A stretch of 64,000 bases of DNA from an uncultured Sulfurimonas sp. (GCF_963662755.1 NZ_OY759725.1:1191781-1255780), one strand, 5' to 3'; positions 26,397 through 34,933 are shown, numbered from the stretch's first letter. Notes: generated from the letters alone by a model not told the origin. A program made the numbers and translations.

Positions 26397-27386
26397 ATGG
26401 GCACAATAAAAGAACTAAAATACTACGCAAAAGATTTAAGCATATTGGTTGTTGAAGATGATGAAGCACTAAATGAACAAATGGTTGAGATAGTATCACT
26501 CTTTTTTAAGAGAGTTGATTTTGCATACAATGGAAAAGAAGCTTTAAAAAAGTACAAAAACAACCCTGTTGATATATTGATGACAGATATAACCATGCCA
26601 AAAATGGATGGTGTAGAGTTATCTAAAAAAGTAAAATACATAAACAATGATCAATCCATAATAATCGTATCCGCCCATTGTCATCTTGATTATTTAACAG
26701 CTATCGTAGATATAGGCATTGATCAATTCATAAAAAAACCATTTGAAGATGAAGAACTTTTATATCGACTTTTAAAAGTTTGTGAAAATATAGTTCTAAA
26801 AAAATCAACTCAAACATTTGATGAAAAACTATTTAGCATAAAAGAAGACAGCCCTAAAACCAAGCCAAAAGAAGATGCAAAAGCAAAAGAAAAAATACAG
26901 AGTGTAGTTAATAAAAAAACGCTAAATGCTCAAGACTTTTTACAAAACATTAACACTGAAGCGAGTCAAGACATAGAGCATCTTTTTGAGTTAGTAGAAG
27001 ATCTTGAAGAGTTTATTCAACTTATCTATATAAATGGAGCTAATCGTGAGTACTTAAACTCCATAAGTATAATCCTTAGTAAAATACATACTATTCTCTC
27101 TCAAATAAGTTCTATGGATGTAATGTCTGGGGTTATTTTTGATTTATCCTCTTTTTTAGAAAAACTAGATTTTAACTCTCTAAGCAACGAACAAATAAAT
27201 AAATTAAACCTTTTAGATTTTATATATGATGATATTTCAAACTTTATAAAAACAGTCTTTAGTGAGGGAAACACTCATGATGTAAACTATCTTGAAGACT
27301 CTCTTAAGAGCTCCATAGAACAACTTGAACAAAGTATGTTTCAAAAAGAGGAACAAGCAGACGATGATGGTTTTGAGCTTTTTTAA
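26397..27386 (+). CDS. Response regulator with unassigned helical C-terminal domain (RR-X2)
   Basis: This 329-residue paralogue of RR-X1 (15378-16379) has the same order: receiver (Asp64 in MTDITMPKMDG, KKPFEDEEL), Lys-rich linker and a helical C-terminal domain. That domain contains SISIILSKIHTILSQISSMD, FIYDDISNFIKTVF and DVNYLEDSLKSSIEQLEQSM. It ends ADDDGFELF, again acidic with a final Phe. The two copies bracket the che run, the first at its head and this one as its last gene. The C-terminal domain has no family I recognise. It could be a phosphatase or docking module, which is speculation. Confidence 0.88.
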   Translation: MGTIKELKYYAKDLSILVVEDDEALNEQMVEIVSLFFKRVDFAYNGKEALKKYKNNPVDILMTDITMPKMDGVELSKKVKYINNDQSIIIVSAHCHLDYLTAIVDIGIDQFIKKPFEDEELLYRLLKVCENIVLKKSTQTFDEKLFSIKEDSPKTKPKEDAKAKEKIQSVVNKKTLNAQDFLQNINTEASQDIEHLFELVEDLEEFIQLIYINGANREYLNSISIILSKIHTILSQISSMDVMSGVIFDLSSFLEKLDFNSLSNEQINKLNLLDFIYDDISNFIKTVFSEGNTHDVNYLEDSLKSSIEQLEQSMFQKEEQADDDGFELF

Positions 27387-27466
27387 TTTTTAAATATATA
27401 TATCACAATATTAAGTAATAATTGTGCTTATATTTGTTAGCATATTCTCCTAAGAATGGAGAAAGA

Positions 27467-28306
27467 ATGACAAATTTAGTACAAAAAATATTTTTTATGA
27501 TTTGTTTTTTACTTATCTCAACTTCTATTTTTGCCCAAAATATAAGAGTTATAAACTTTGCTCCTCTTCCTACAAAAAAAGCTTCTAAAAATATAGAAGA
27601 CTTTTTACCTATGAATTCCTACTTAAAAGAAAAACTCTCTATTGACATAAAATACGTTTACAAAGATGATTATCAAGAAATTTTAAATGGTTTTAAAGAT
27701 GGAAGCATAGATATGGCATATCTTGGTCCACTTCCGTTTTTAGCTTTAAGAGATGAATATATGTTTGTAAAACCTATCATCAGTTTTAAAGAAAAAAATG
27801 GTTCTAGCAAATACAGATGCGTTCTTGCAAAGTTTAAAAATGACAAATTTGACAAAAACTCCAAAATAAAAGTAGCTTTAACTCAACCACTCTCAACTTG
27901 TGGCTACCTTATGACAAATCTACTTTTAAAAGAAAATTTTAACATTGAGTTAAAAAAACAAAAATACGACTACAAAATGTCTCATACAAATGCTTTAACT
28001 TCAGTTGCAAAAGGTGAGTTTCTTATAGCTGGAGCAAAAGAGAGCATCGCTAAAAAATACAGCTCTTTGGGTATTGAAATTATTGCAAAGAGTAAACTTA
28101 TACCAGGATTTTGTTTAGTGGTAAACACTCAAACTCTCTCTCTAGGACAAATTAAAGAGATAGAAGATGCTCTTTTTAGCCTTCCCCAAGAAAAATACAA
28201 AAGCTGGAAAGGTGTCACCGCTTATGGTGTTGAAAAAACAAATATAGATGACTATAAAGAACTAAACATTGACTACAGTATCCCACATTCAGGAAATATA
28301 AAATGA
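27467..28306 (+). CDS. PhnD-like periplasmic substrate-binding protein
   Basis: I place the start at the ATG at 27467, behind a GGAGAAAG ribosome site, giving 279 residues. A longer TTG frame from 27422 is less likely. A signal peptide (about 1-25, ending STSIFAQ) precedes a PhnD/phosphonate-type binding domain with VINFAPLPTKKAS, GSIDMAYLGPLPFLALRD, STCGYLMTNLLL and MSHTNALTSVAKGEF. No ABC permease or ATPase gene is nearby. Instead the stop overlaps a membrane diguanylate cyclase by four bases, so it probably presents a ligand to that sensor rather than to a transporter. Confidence 0.85.
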   Translation: MTNLVQKIFFMICFLLISTSIFAQNIRVINFAPLPTKKASKNIEDFLPMNSYLKEKLSIDIKYVYKDDYQEILNGFKDGSIDMAYLGPLPFLALRDEYMFVKPIISFKEKNGSSKYRCVLAKFKNDKFDKNSKIKVALTQPLSTCGYLMTNLLLKENFNIELKKQKYDYKMSHTNALTSVAKGEFLIAGAKESIAKKYSSLGIEIIAKSKLIPGFCLVVNTQTLSLGQIKEIEDALFSLPQEKYKSWKGVTAYGVEKTNIDDYKELNIDYSIPHSGNIK

Positions 28307-30225
28307 AAGTAAAAATATCTATTGTTTTTGCTTGTATTGTTATAGTTACTGGGATGTTTTACAAATATCTTAAAATATCTGAAGATGAAGTTATACAAAA
28401 TGTAGCAAACAAAAACCTTATAGAAATAGATATAGCTTATAAATCCATACTTGATACTTATTTATTGGTAGCAAAAAAACATTTTTATGATCTTGGTAAA
28501 AATGAAAAAGCACTGGAGCTTCTTTTTAAATTTAAATATGCAGATGCTAAAGATAAACCTTTAATTAGAGGGGAATTTTTTAGGCTTCTTTATCGTGATT
28601 ATGAAGTTTTAACTGAGTACAATATTAGACAGTTTCATTTTCACACTCATGATGCAAAGAGTCTTTTAAGATTTCATCTTCCATATTACAGTGGAGATTC
28701 ACTAAAAGATATTAGAACATCTGTAAGAGTCGCAAACTCTGAGTTTAAAATAATGAGTGGTTTTGAAGGAGGCAAAGTTTTTCCTGGTTATAGATACGTT
28801 TTTCCTATAATTAACAAAGGAGAGCATCTCGGTAGTGTTGAGTTTTCTATCTCTTTTGATGGTATAGAGCGAAAACTAAAAACTATACTTCCTTTTGAAG
28901 CCCATGAAATCATTATGTCAAAAGCTGTAACTTATGACAAGGTATTTAAAGATTATAGAGACTTTTTTGTACAATCATTATTTAGCAAAGACTACTATTT
29001 AGAAAACAGTGAAATATCGCGAGTTACAGAAAAAGTTGAAGATAATCCTCTTGTAAACAGACTAAGTTTGTTGGCAAAAGAGAGTAAAAACTTTGATAAA
29101 AAACTTCAACAAAAGAAGAGCTTTTCTATACCTGTAACAGTTCAAAACAGAGGTTATGTTGTTACCTTTATGGCATTTAAAGACATAGATGGAATAGATG
29201 CTGGATATATTGTATCTTACGCAAAACTACAAGAGATAGTTGAGATACAAAATAGATATAAAAACATTATGTTTGCAGGTTTTTTTATAGCTGCTCTCTT
29301 GTTTGCCTTAATAATAATCATACTTTTTCAAATCAAAGAAAATCAAGAATATACTTTAAAACTTAAAAAGTTCATAGATATACAAGACTCAATAGTTATA
29401 CTCACTGATGGCAAAAAATTTAAATTTGCAAACAAAAAGTTTTTTGACTTTTTACAATACGCAGATATAGATGACTTTTTGAGTAAACACTCTTGCATCT
29501 GTGATCTTTTTATATACAATGAAAACTTCTTCTCTTTAGCAAATGTAAAAGCTGGTGAAAAAAACTGGGTAGAGAGTCTTCTTAATCTCTCAGGAAGAAA
29601 TAGAATAGTATCTATGCTAGATAAAACTTCCATGCCTCATGCCTTTACGGTATCTATAAACAAATATGACAAAGTAGATTACATAATTAATTTTAGTGAT
29701 ATTAGTGATGCTATGAGTGAAAAACTTCAACTACAAAAACAGATATCAAGAGATCAACTCACAAAGGCTTACAACAGAGTTTATTTTGAAAAAAATATAG
29801 ATTTATTGATGGCTCATAATGCTAGTGAGAAGAGAGGAACGGGTGTAATCTTTTTTGATATAGATTTTTTTAAAGATGTAAATGACACTTATGGACATAA
29901 AGTTGGAGATGATATTTTAGTAACAATCGTTGATATTGTTAAGAAAAATATACGAATAGGTGAACAGCTTATACGTTGGGGCGGAGAAGAGTTTTTAATC
30001 ATACTCCCTGCTAACTCGATAGATGAGATTTACAAAGAGGCTGAAAAACTAAGAAAAATCATAGAAAAACATGACTTTGAAATAGTACACAAATTGACTT
30101 GTAGCTTTGGCGTAACTCTCCATGAAGAACATACTAGTATAAATGAAAGCATAATAAAAGCAGATGAAAAACTATATGAAGCTAAAAAAAGCGGTAGAAA
30201 TAGAGTTGTTTTTAGCTTCACGTAA
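28303..30225 (+). CDS. Membrane diguanylate cyclase with periplasmic Cache-type sensor
   Basis: The 640-residue protein has TM1 at about 5-23 and a large periplasmic region (about 25-320) resembling a double-Cache domain (FHFHTHDAKSLLRFHLP, PGYRYVFPIINKGEHLGSVEFSISFDGIE). TM2 lies at about 323-345, followed by a PAS-like segment and a GGDEF domain with an intact RWGGEEF. No RxxD inhibitory site precedes it (RIGE in that place), so feedback inhibition may be absent. It is translationally coupled to the PhnD-like protein, which is probably its periplasmic partner. Confidence 0.9.
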   Translation: MKVKISIVFACIVIVTGMFYKYLKISEDEVIQNVANKNLIEIDIAYKSILDTYLLVAKKHFYDLGKNEKALELLFKFKYADAKDKPLIRGEFFRLLYRDYEVLTEYNIRQFHFHTHDAKSLLRFHLPYYSGDSLKDIRTSVRVANSEFKIMSGFEGGKVFPGYRYVFPIINKGEHLGSVEFSISFDGIERKLKTILPFEAHEIIMSKAVTYDKVFKDYRDFFVQSLFSKDYYLENSEISRVTEKVEDNPLVNRLSLLAKESKNFDKKLQQKKSFSIPVTVQNRGYVVTFMAFKDIDGIDAGYIVSYAKLQEIVEIQNRYKNIMFAGFFIAALLFALIIIILFQIKENQEYTLKLKKFIDIQDSIVILTDGKKFKFANKKFFDFLQYADIDDFLSKHSCICDLFIYNENFFSLANVKAGEKNWVESLLNLSGRNRIVSMLDKTSMPHAFTVSINKYDKVDYIINFSDISDAMSEKLQLQKQISRDQLTKAYNRVYFEKNIDLLMAHNASEKRGTGVIFFDIDFFKDVNDTYGHKVGDDILVTIVDIVKKNIRIGEQLIRWGGEEFLIILPANSIDEIYKEAEKLRKIIEKHDFEIVHKLTCSFGVTLHEEHTSINESIIKADEKLYEAKKSGRNRVVFSFT

Positions 30226-30240
30226 AAGTAATTATTGATG

Positions 30241-30246
30241 TATAAT
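30241..30246 (+). promoter_or_regulatory. -10 box overlapping the apparent TTG start of the DUF234 gene
   Basis: TATAAT followed by TGC, a strong match to the local -10 pattern. A transcript from it would begin near 30253, after the TTG at 30246. This argues that translation starts downstream, at the ATT at 30273. Confidence 0.5.
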
Positions 30247-30272
30247 TGCACAAACAAATAAAAGGCTCTATC

Positions 30273-31151
30273 ATTATCTCAAATAATCAAACACTCACAC
30301 AGCAATTTCACTCTTTTTGTACTCAACATAAACCCAAAGATTTTCAAAAGGCTGTGGAATTTTTTGCAATCTTTGGTGGTGTAGAATGGGGTGAAGTAAA
30401 CACAGATGCTCAAGCTTTTGAAGTTGTAAAAAAACTTATCTTAGATGACTATACATATATAAGAAATGATATTAGTGATTTAACCACAGGAATGCCTCTT
30501 TATCACTCCATACTTAGCGGTATTGCCATGGGTGATGGTAGAACTCACTCTGCATTTAAAAAAGCAAATGTAGATAATGAAACTGGTTTAAAAGCTGTAG
30601 CAGAACTTTGTGAAATGGGCATTTTGAAAAAACAAGTATCTCCTAAAGAGTTTACAAGTTGGGCTGAAGATTATAGAATCTCAGATAAACTTATCTTCAA
30701 TACTCCGTTTATGCGTTTTTGGTTTGCTTTTATATCTCCTCTTTTTAAAGGCATCAAAGAAGGAAACTACAAAGAAGTTGAGGAGAGATTTAAAAACTCT
30801 CAAGTAGAGTTTACAAGATTGATTTATACTCAACTCTCACAAGAACTCTTAAAACAAACCTTCAAAGATGATATCTTGATAGAGTGCGGAAGTTACTGGG
30901 ATAAAGATGTTGAGATAGATATCTATGCTAAAACAAAATCTGGAAAAATCATAGTAGGTTCAGCTAAATACTCAAACTCTAAAGTAAAAAAGAGTGAACT
31001 TACAAATCTTCAACAAAAGTGTTTAACTGCAAAAATAGAGCCAGATATATATGTCATCTCAGCTAAAGAAGGTTTCTCAAATGAGTTAAAATCTCTTCGT
31101 AGCCAAAACTTAAAACTCTTCACCATAAAGAGCCTAAAGTCACTAATCTAG
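30273..31151 (+). CDS. DUF234-type protein (C-terminal part of archaeal-type ATPase family), probable ATT start
   Basis: The protein of about 292 residues resembles the DUF234 C-terminal half of DEXX-box ATPases but lacks the ATPase. It has a winged-helix-like segment (YHSILSGIAMGDGRTHSAFKKANVD) and a PD-(D/E)xK-like core (ILIECGSYWDKDVEIDIYAKTKSGKIIVGSAKYSN). I chose the ATT at 30273 because AAAAGG lies seven bases upstream, exactly as for gltX, and the -10 box overlaps the alternative TTG at 30246 (301 residues). No ATG occurs until about residue 80. The function is unknown, with a nuclease-like fold possible. It overlaps the convergent GGDEF-EAL gene by 9 bp. Confidence 0.7.
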   Translation: MISNNQTLTQQFHSFCTQHKPKDFQKAVEFFAIFGGVEWGEVNTDAQAFEVVKKLILDDYTYIRNDISDLTTGMPLYHSILSGIAMGDGRTHSAFKKANVDNETGLKAVAELCEMGILKKQVSPKEFTSWAEDYRISDKLIFNTPFMRFWFAFISPLFKGIKEGNYKEVEERFKNSQVEFTRLIYTQLSQELLKQTFKDDILIECGSYWDKDVEIDIYAKTKSGKIIVGSAKYSNSKVKKSELTNLQQKCLTAKIEPDIYVISAKEGFSNELKSLRSQNLKLFTIKSLKSLI

Positions 31152-33161
31152 GCGCATCTTCAAAGCCAAGGCTTCTACTTTTTCCCTACATTCAGGTTTA
31201 GAGTAGTAAAAACCTTGAACAATATCACAATTACATTTTCGTAAAAAATCTATGTGTGCTTTTGTTTCTGGACCTTCAGCTACTATCTTAAGTGAGAGTG
31301 ATTTTGACATACTTATGATTGCATTTGTTATAGCAATATCATCTTTATCATCTGGTATATCTTTTATAAACTCTCTATCAATTTTCAACTTGTCTATTGG
31401 AAGTTTTTTAAGATAACTTAGAGATGAGTAACCCGTACCAAAATCATCAATAGCTATAGAGATGCCAAGCTTTTTAAGTTTAGTTAGTATTTTTGCTGTC
31501 TCATTAATGTTTTCCATAATAACACTCTCTGTAACTTCAAGCTCTACAAGTTTTGCATCTATGTTATTTTTTTCTATAGCTTCTTCAATATAAGAGTATA
31601 AATCTTGATGTAAAATCTGTTTAGCTGAGATATTTATAGAAATAGTTACACTGCTCATATGAGTATCTCTCCAAAGAGCCAATTGGGCACATGACTCATC
31701 TATAATCCACTCTCCAATACTCATAATAAGTCCACTATTTTCCGCGATAGGTATAAACTCCAAAGGAGAGATAAGCCCTCTTATTGGATGCTGCCATCTT
31801 ATAAGTGCTTCTACTCCTATGACTTGTTCATCTACAAGTGATATTTGTGGTTGATACAACAAAAAAAGCTCTTTATTTGCCAAAGCTTTATGAAGCTCAC
31901 TCTCAAGCATTAAACGATTTGTTGATAGATTTAAGAGAGCTTTATTGAAAAATGAGTATCTACTTCTACCTGATTGTTTCGCATCATACATAGCTATATC
32001 TGCATTTCTTAAAAGTAGTTCTGCATCTTGGGCATCTTCTGGATAGATAGCTATACCCATAGATGCTGTAGTATAAACCTCGTAAATATCCAGCATAAAT
32101 GGTGTTTTAAAAATTTTTTGAATCTTTATCATAGTTTCATTTATATTATCTTTATTCTCTATATTTGAGAGTAACAAAACAAATTCATCTCCACCAAAAC
32201 GAGCTAACATCTCATGAGTGCCTATTTCATCTTCAAGTCGTTTTGTAACTTTTTGAAGTAACATATCACCTAAAGTATGTCCAAGTGAGTCGTTTATGGT
32301 TTTAAAATTATCAAGATCCATAAAAACTAAAGCAAAATTTCCAGCATTTGATTCTATGAGATTGGCAACTTTATTTACATAAGCATGGCGATTAGGAAGA
32401 CCTGTTAAACTATCATGACTTGCATAATACTCTAACTCATCTTTTGATTTTTGCTCTTTTTTATAAACAAATCTAAATATCAATATTCCCACAAACCAAA
32501 ATATCAGATGCACCACTAAAGTTTTTTGATATGAAACAATGGATAATTTATATATCTCTTTCATAGGAACACTCACACTAACCGCTCCCGCTGTGGGATT
32601 ATCAATATATGTACTTTGATGACCATGGCAAGTAAGACATCCAAGAGTTATTTTCATAGGACGAATAAGACGCATATAAGATTCACCATCTATATTTTCT
32701 AACTCAGAAATTTCTTTTATTGATATGTCCTTTGCAAATGTTTTTAAGGCATTTTTTTCCCATGCATCTGGTGCACTATCTGGATTTAAAAGTTCTAAAG
32801 CAGTTATATGACCTTTAGTTCCGTAGAGTCCTGGGTATTCACTCATCATCTGTCTTAGCATATATGCAGGATTCATAAGAGTTAGTTTTTTTCCACTTTG
32901 AGTAGTAACATCTCTCTCTAAAAGATGCTCCAAGTATGGACTTGGAGGAGTTCTATCCTTATCAACTCGAACATATACACCACCATGACTACTAGCCCAC
33001 TGTCTAAAGGCTTGATCTTTGTTAAAGTTCGCATTTGCTATGTTAAGAGCAGTCTGACAACTTTGTTGATACTGACTTATAGCTGCTATGATTAGAGATG
33101 CTATAACCGTAAGCGTCCAACCTAACATTGTAATAATTTTTAAACTAAATAATTTTTTCAT
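31143..33161 (-). CDS. Haem-motif sensor GGDEF-EAL protein
   Basis: The 672-residue protein has TM1 at about 10-30 and a periplasmic DUF3365/Tll0287-like domain with a c-type haem motif CLTCH (Cys175, Cys178, His179). TM2 lies near 210-228. A GGDEF domain (ARFGGDEF intact, no RxxD site) and an EAL domain (GVEALIRWQHP, DDFGTGYSSLSYLKKLPIDKLKIDR) follow. Both catalytic motifs look intact, so it could make or degrade c-di-GMP according to the redox or gas state of the haem. It stands alone and is convergent with the DUF234 gene. Confidence 0.9.
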   Translation of the reverse strand: MKKLFSLKIITMLGWTLTVIASLIIAAISQYQQSCQTALNIANANFNKDQAFRQWASSHGGVYVRVDKDRTPPSPYLEHLLERDVTTQSGKKLTLMNPAYMLRQMMSEYPGLYGTKGHITALELLNPDSAPDAWEKNALKTFAKDISIKEISELENIDGESYMRLIRPMKITLGCLTCHGHQSTYIDNPTAGAVSVSVPMKEIYKLSIVSYQKTLVVHLIFWFVGILIFRFVYKKEQKSKDELEYYASHDSLTGLPNRHAYVNKVANLIESNAGNFALVFMDLDNFKTINDSLGHTLGDMLLQKVTKRLEDEIGTHEMLARFGGDEFVLLLSNIENKDNINETMIKIQKIFKTPFMLDIYEVYTTASMGIAIYPEDAQDAELLLRNADIAMYDAKQSGRSRYSFFNKALLNLSTNRLMLESELHKALANKELFLLYQPQISLVDEQVIGVEALIRWQHPIRGLISPLEFIPIAENSGLIMSIGEWIIDESCAQLALWRDTHMSSVTISINISAKQILHQDLYSYIEEAIEKNNIDAKLVELEVTESVIMENINETAKILTKLKKLGISIAIDDFGTGYSSLSYLKKLPIDKLKIDREFIKDIPDDKDDIAITNAIISMSKSLSLKIVAEGPETKAHIDFLRKCNCDIVQGFYYSKPECREKVEALALKMRLD

Positions 33162-33314
33162 ATAATTTTCTTTATTAAAGTAGATTTTTTTAAATGTAAA
33201 TTATTATAATATTTTATAACTTAAGAATGTCTCTCATTAGTGAACTAAACAAGAATGTGGTCAATTTTAGCTAAACTTACCTAATTATATTTAAAAATTA
33301 CAAGGCATTTTAAA

Positions 33315-33845
33315 ATGAAAGAAAGAGTGTTACTTTTACATGGATGGGGAGGAAGTGATACGCCTCATTGGCAAAGTTGGTTAGCATCTGAGATAGCTAA
33401 AAACTATGGATGCATTAGTTTTTTAAAATTATCAAACTTTGATTTTCCAAAGAAAGATGTTTGGAAAAAAGAAGTTATCAAAGAATTGGAAGAATTTAAA
33501 CCGACTATTGTTATATGTCACTCTTTAGCAAACAACCTTTGGTTTCATCTATGCAATGAAGAAAATATAGTTGATGTAAATAAACTTTTTTTAGTAGCAC
33601 CACCTAGTTTAAAAAATGAGATAAAAGAGGTAAAAAGCTTTTTCCCCATAAAAGCTCCAAAAAATCTTCATGCAAAAGAAGCACTTCTTATCTGCTCTAC
33701 AAATGATCCATATATGACAATAGATGAAGCAAAATCACTCCAAAAAGAGTTAGATATAGATATGAAAATACTTCAAGATGCAGGGCATATAAATGCAAAG
33801 AGCGGTTTTGGTGAATGGAACTGGATGCTAGATAAGCTAAAATAG
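33315..33845 (+). CDS. RBBP9/YdeN-type alpha/beta hydrolase
   Basis: The 176-residue serine hydrolase of the RBBP9/YdeN family has the oxyanion segment LLHGWGGSDTPHWQSWL. The nucleophile Ser lies in VICHSLANN, the acid in CSTNDPYM, and the His in DAGHINAKSG. The family is cytoplasmic, with few known substrates. The full triad appears present and the length is normal. It starts a plus-strand run of small genes. The ribosome site is a modest CAAGG about 8 bp upstream. Confidence 0.88.
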   Translation: MKERVLLLHGWGGSDTPHWQSWLASEIAKNYGCISFLKLSNFDFPKKDVWKKEVIKELEEFKPTIVICHSLANNLWFHLCNEENIVDVNKLFLVAPPSLKNEIKEVKSFFPIKAPKNLHAKEALLICSTNDPYMTIDEAKSLQKELDIDMKILQDAGHINAKSGFGEWNWMLDKLK

Positions 33846-33847
33846 TT

Positions 33848-33853
33848 TATAAT
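33848..33853 (+). promoter_or_regulatory. Putative -10 box for the 66-residue gene
   Basis: TATAAT lies 22 bp before the ATG at 33875, with AAGGA in between. It directly follows the stop of the hydrolase gene. Confidence 0.4.
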
Positions 33854-33874
33854 TTTAAAATAAGGATTTTATTT

Positions 33875-34075
33875 ATGAATGATACAGTAGAAGAGTTAGA
33901 AACAGAACTTCAAGAAGTTTTACTAAACATAGACAACATTGCAGAAAAAGTACTCAAAAAAGAGCTAGATGCCTATGAAGGTTTTATGGAGTCTGAGAAG
34001 TACAAAAACAGAGTAGTTGAGATAGGTTATGCCCTAAAAGAAAAAGGCATAGACATCACAACAAGAACTGAATAA
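33875..34075 (+). CDS. Small acidic coiled-coil protein of unknown function
   Basis: The 66-residue, acidic, mostly helical protein (VEELETELQEVLLNIDNIAEK) has no cysteines, no signal peptide and no membrane segment. It has its own TATAAT-type promoter and a good TAAGGA ribosome site, which supports it as a real gene. I do not recognise the family. Neighbouring genes (a hydrolase, and a Ser/Thr-rich small protein with a GNAT acetyltransferase) do not suggest a role. Confidence 0.65.
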   Translation: MNDTVEELETELQEVLLNIDNIAEKVLKKELDAYEGFMESEKYKNRVVEIGYALKEKGIDITTRTE

Positions 34076-34087
34076 ATATTTTTGTGT

Positions 34088-34093
34088 TATAAT
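34088..34093 (+). promoter_or_regulatory. Putative -10 box for the 74-residue gene and GNAT gene
   Basis: TATAAT preceded by TGT, 30 bp before the ATG at 34123, with AAAGGA between. Confidence 0.45.
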
Positions 34094-34122
34094 TTAACCA
34101 AGCACGATACAAAGGATTTGTT

Positions 34123-34347
34123 ATGAATATTAATAGTTATACATTTCAATCACCCTATCCAAATCAGGTACAAGTAGGTAGGCTTGATTCTAGTTCTAAA
34201 CAAGAAAACACTACTACAGACTCAGGTTCTGAGCTTTTAAAAAACACTAATACAACGCTAAAAGAAGCGAAAAGTTTTGACTCAACACAAACAAATGAAG
34301 TTAAACCAAGTGTTAATTCTAGTAAGCTTTTAGATATATATGCTTAA
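34123..34347 (+). CDS. Small Ser/Thr/Asn-rich protein of unknown function
   Basis: The 74-residue polar protein starts MNINSYTFQSPYPNQVQVG and is followed by a low-complexity Ser/Thr/Lys/Asn stretch, which looks disordered. It ends SSKLLDIYA. It has its own promoter and AAAGGA ribosome site, and overlaps the GNAT gene by eight bases, which indicates translational coupling. It could be a substrate or partner of that acetyltransferase, an idea from context only. No family is recognised. Confidence 0.6.
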   Translation: MNINSYTFQSPYPNQVQVGRLDSSSKQENTTTDSGSELLKNTNTTLKEAKSFDSTQTNEVKPSVNSSKLLDIYA

Positions 34348-34894
34348 GCCAACTCTCTACTTTCTTAGATCTTCTGAGCAAAAAATTGCAACGAATATGC
34401 TTCGCTACTCGATGCGACTTGATGAGTATAATAAAGAGTTACAAGAGTTTCCTCAACTCTCAATTTATGAAAAATTTTATGGCTTATCTAGCAAAGATTT
34501 AGGACTTTATGCTTTAGTTGATAACAAAATAGTTGGTGGAGTTTGGATACGAAAACTCAAAGCTGAAGATAATGCTCAAGGTTTTATAGATGCAAATACT
34601 CCCATTTTAAACATAGCGGTTTTACCAGAGTTTAGAAGAAAAGGTATAGCTTCTTTTATGCTTGAGCAACTCCTACAAGAAGCTGGAGCAGTATTTGAGA
34701 AGATTAGCGTAGCTCCTCTAAAAGACTCTAGCATCATTGAGTTTTTTGAAAAATATGGTTTTAAGATAGTTGAAGATTCACAAGATAAAAGTATTGTTGA
34801 TGAAAAAGAGATTCTTACAATGCTAAAGGTATTGGAGTTTCAAGAAGTAGTTAGACCAAGTGATGGGTATGATCCAAGAAGATGGATGGACTAA
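34340..34894 (+). CDS. GNAT-family N-acetyltransferase
   Basis: The 184-residue protein has the acetyl-CoA-binding GNAT motif A as NIAVLPEFRRKGIASFMLEQLL (about 92-113) and motif B as IIEFFEKYGFKI. The substrate is unknown. Its start lies within the 3' end of the small Ser/Thr-rich gene (8-bp overlap). A C-terminal extension (EFQEVVRPSDGYDPRRW) follows the domain. Confidence 0.85.
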   Translation: MLKPTLYFLRSSEQKIATNMLRYSMRLDEYNKELQEFPQLSIYEKFYGLSSKDLGLYALVDNKIVGGVWIRKLKAEDNAQGFIDANTPILNIAVLPEFRRKGIASFMLEQLLQEAGAVFEKISVAPLKDSSIIEFFEKYGFKIVEDSQDKSIVDEKEILTMLKVLEFQEVVRPSDGYDPRRWMD

Positions 34895-34908
34895 ATATCT
34901 AAATCATG

Positions 34909-34914
34909 TACAAT
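34909..34914 (+). promoter_or_regulatory. Putative -10 box for pheA
   Basis: TACAAT preceded by ATG, 20 bp before the pheA ATG. It is the only plausible promoter in the 39-bp gap, and readthrough from the GNAT gene is also possible. Confidence 0.3.
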
Positions 34915-34933
34915 TTCACAAAAAAGATAAACA

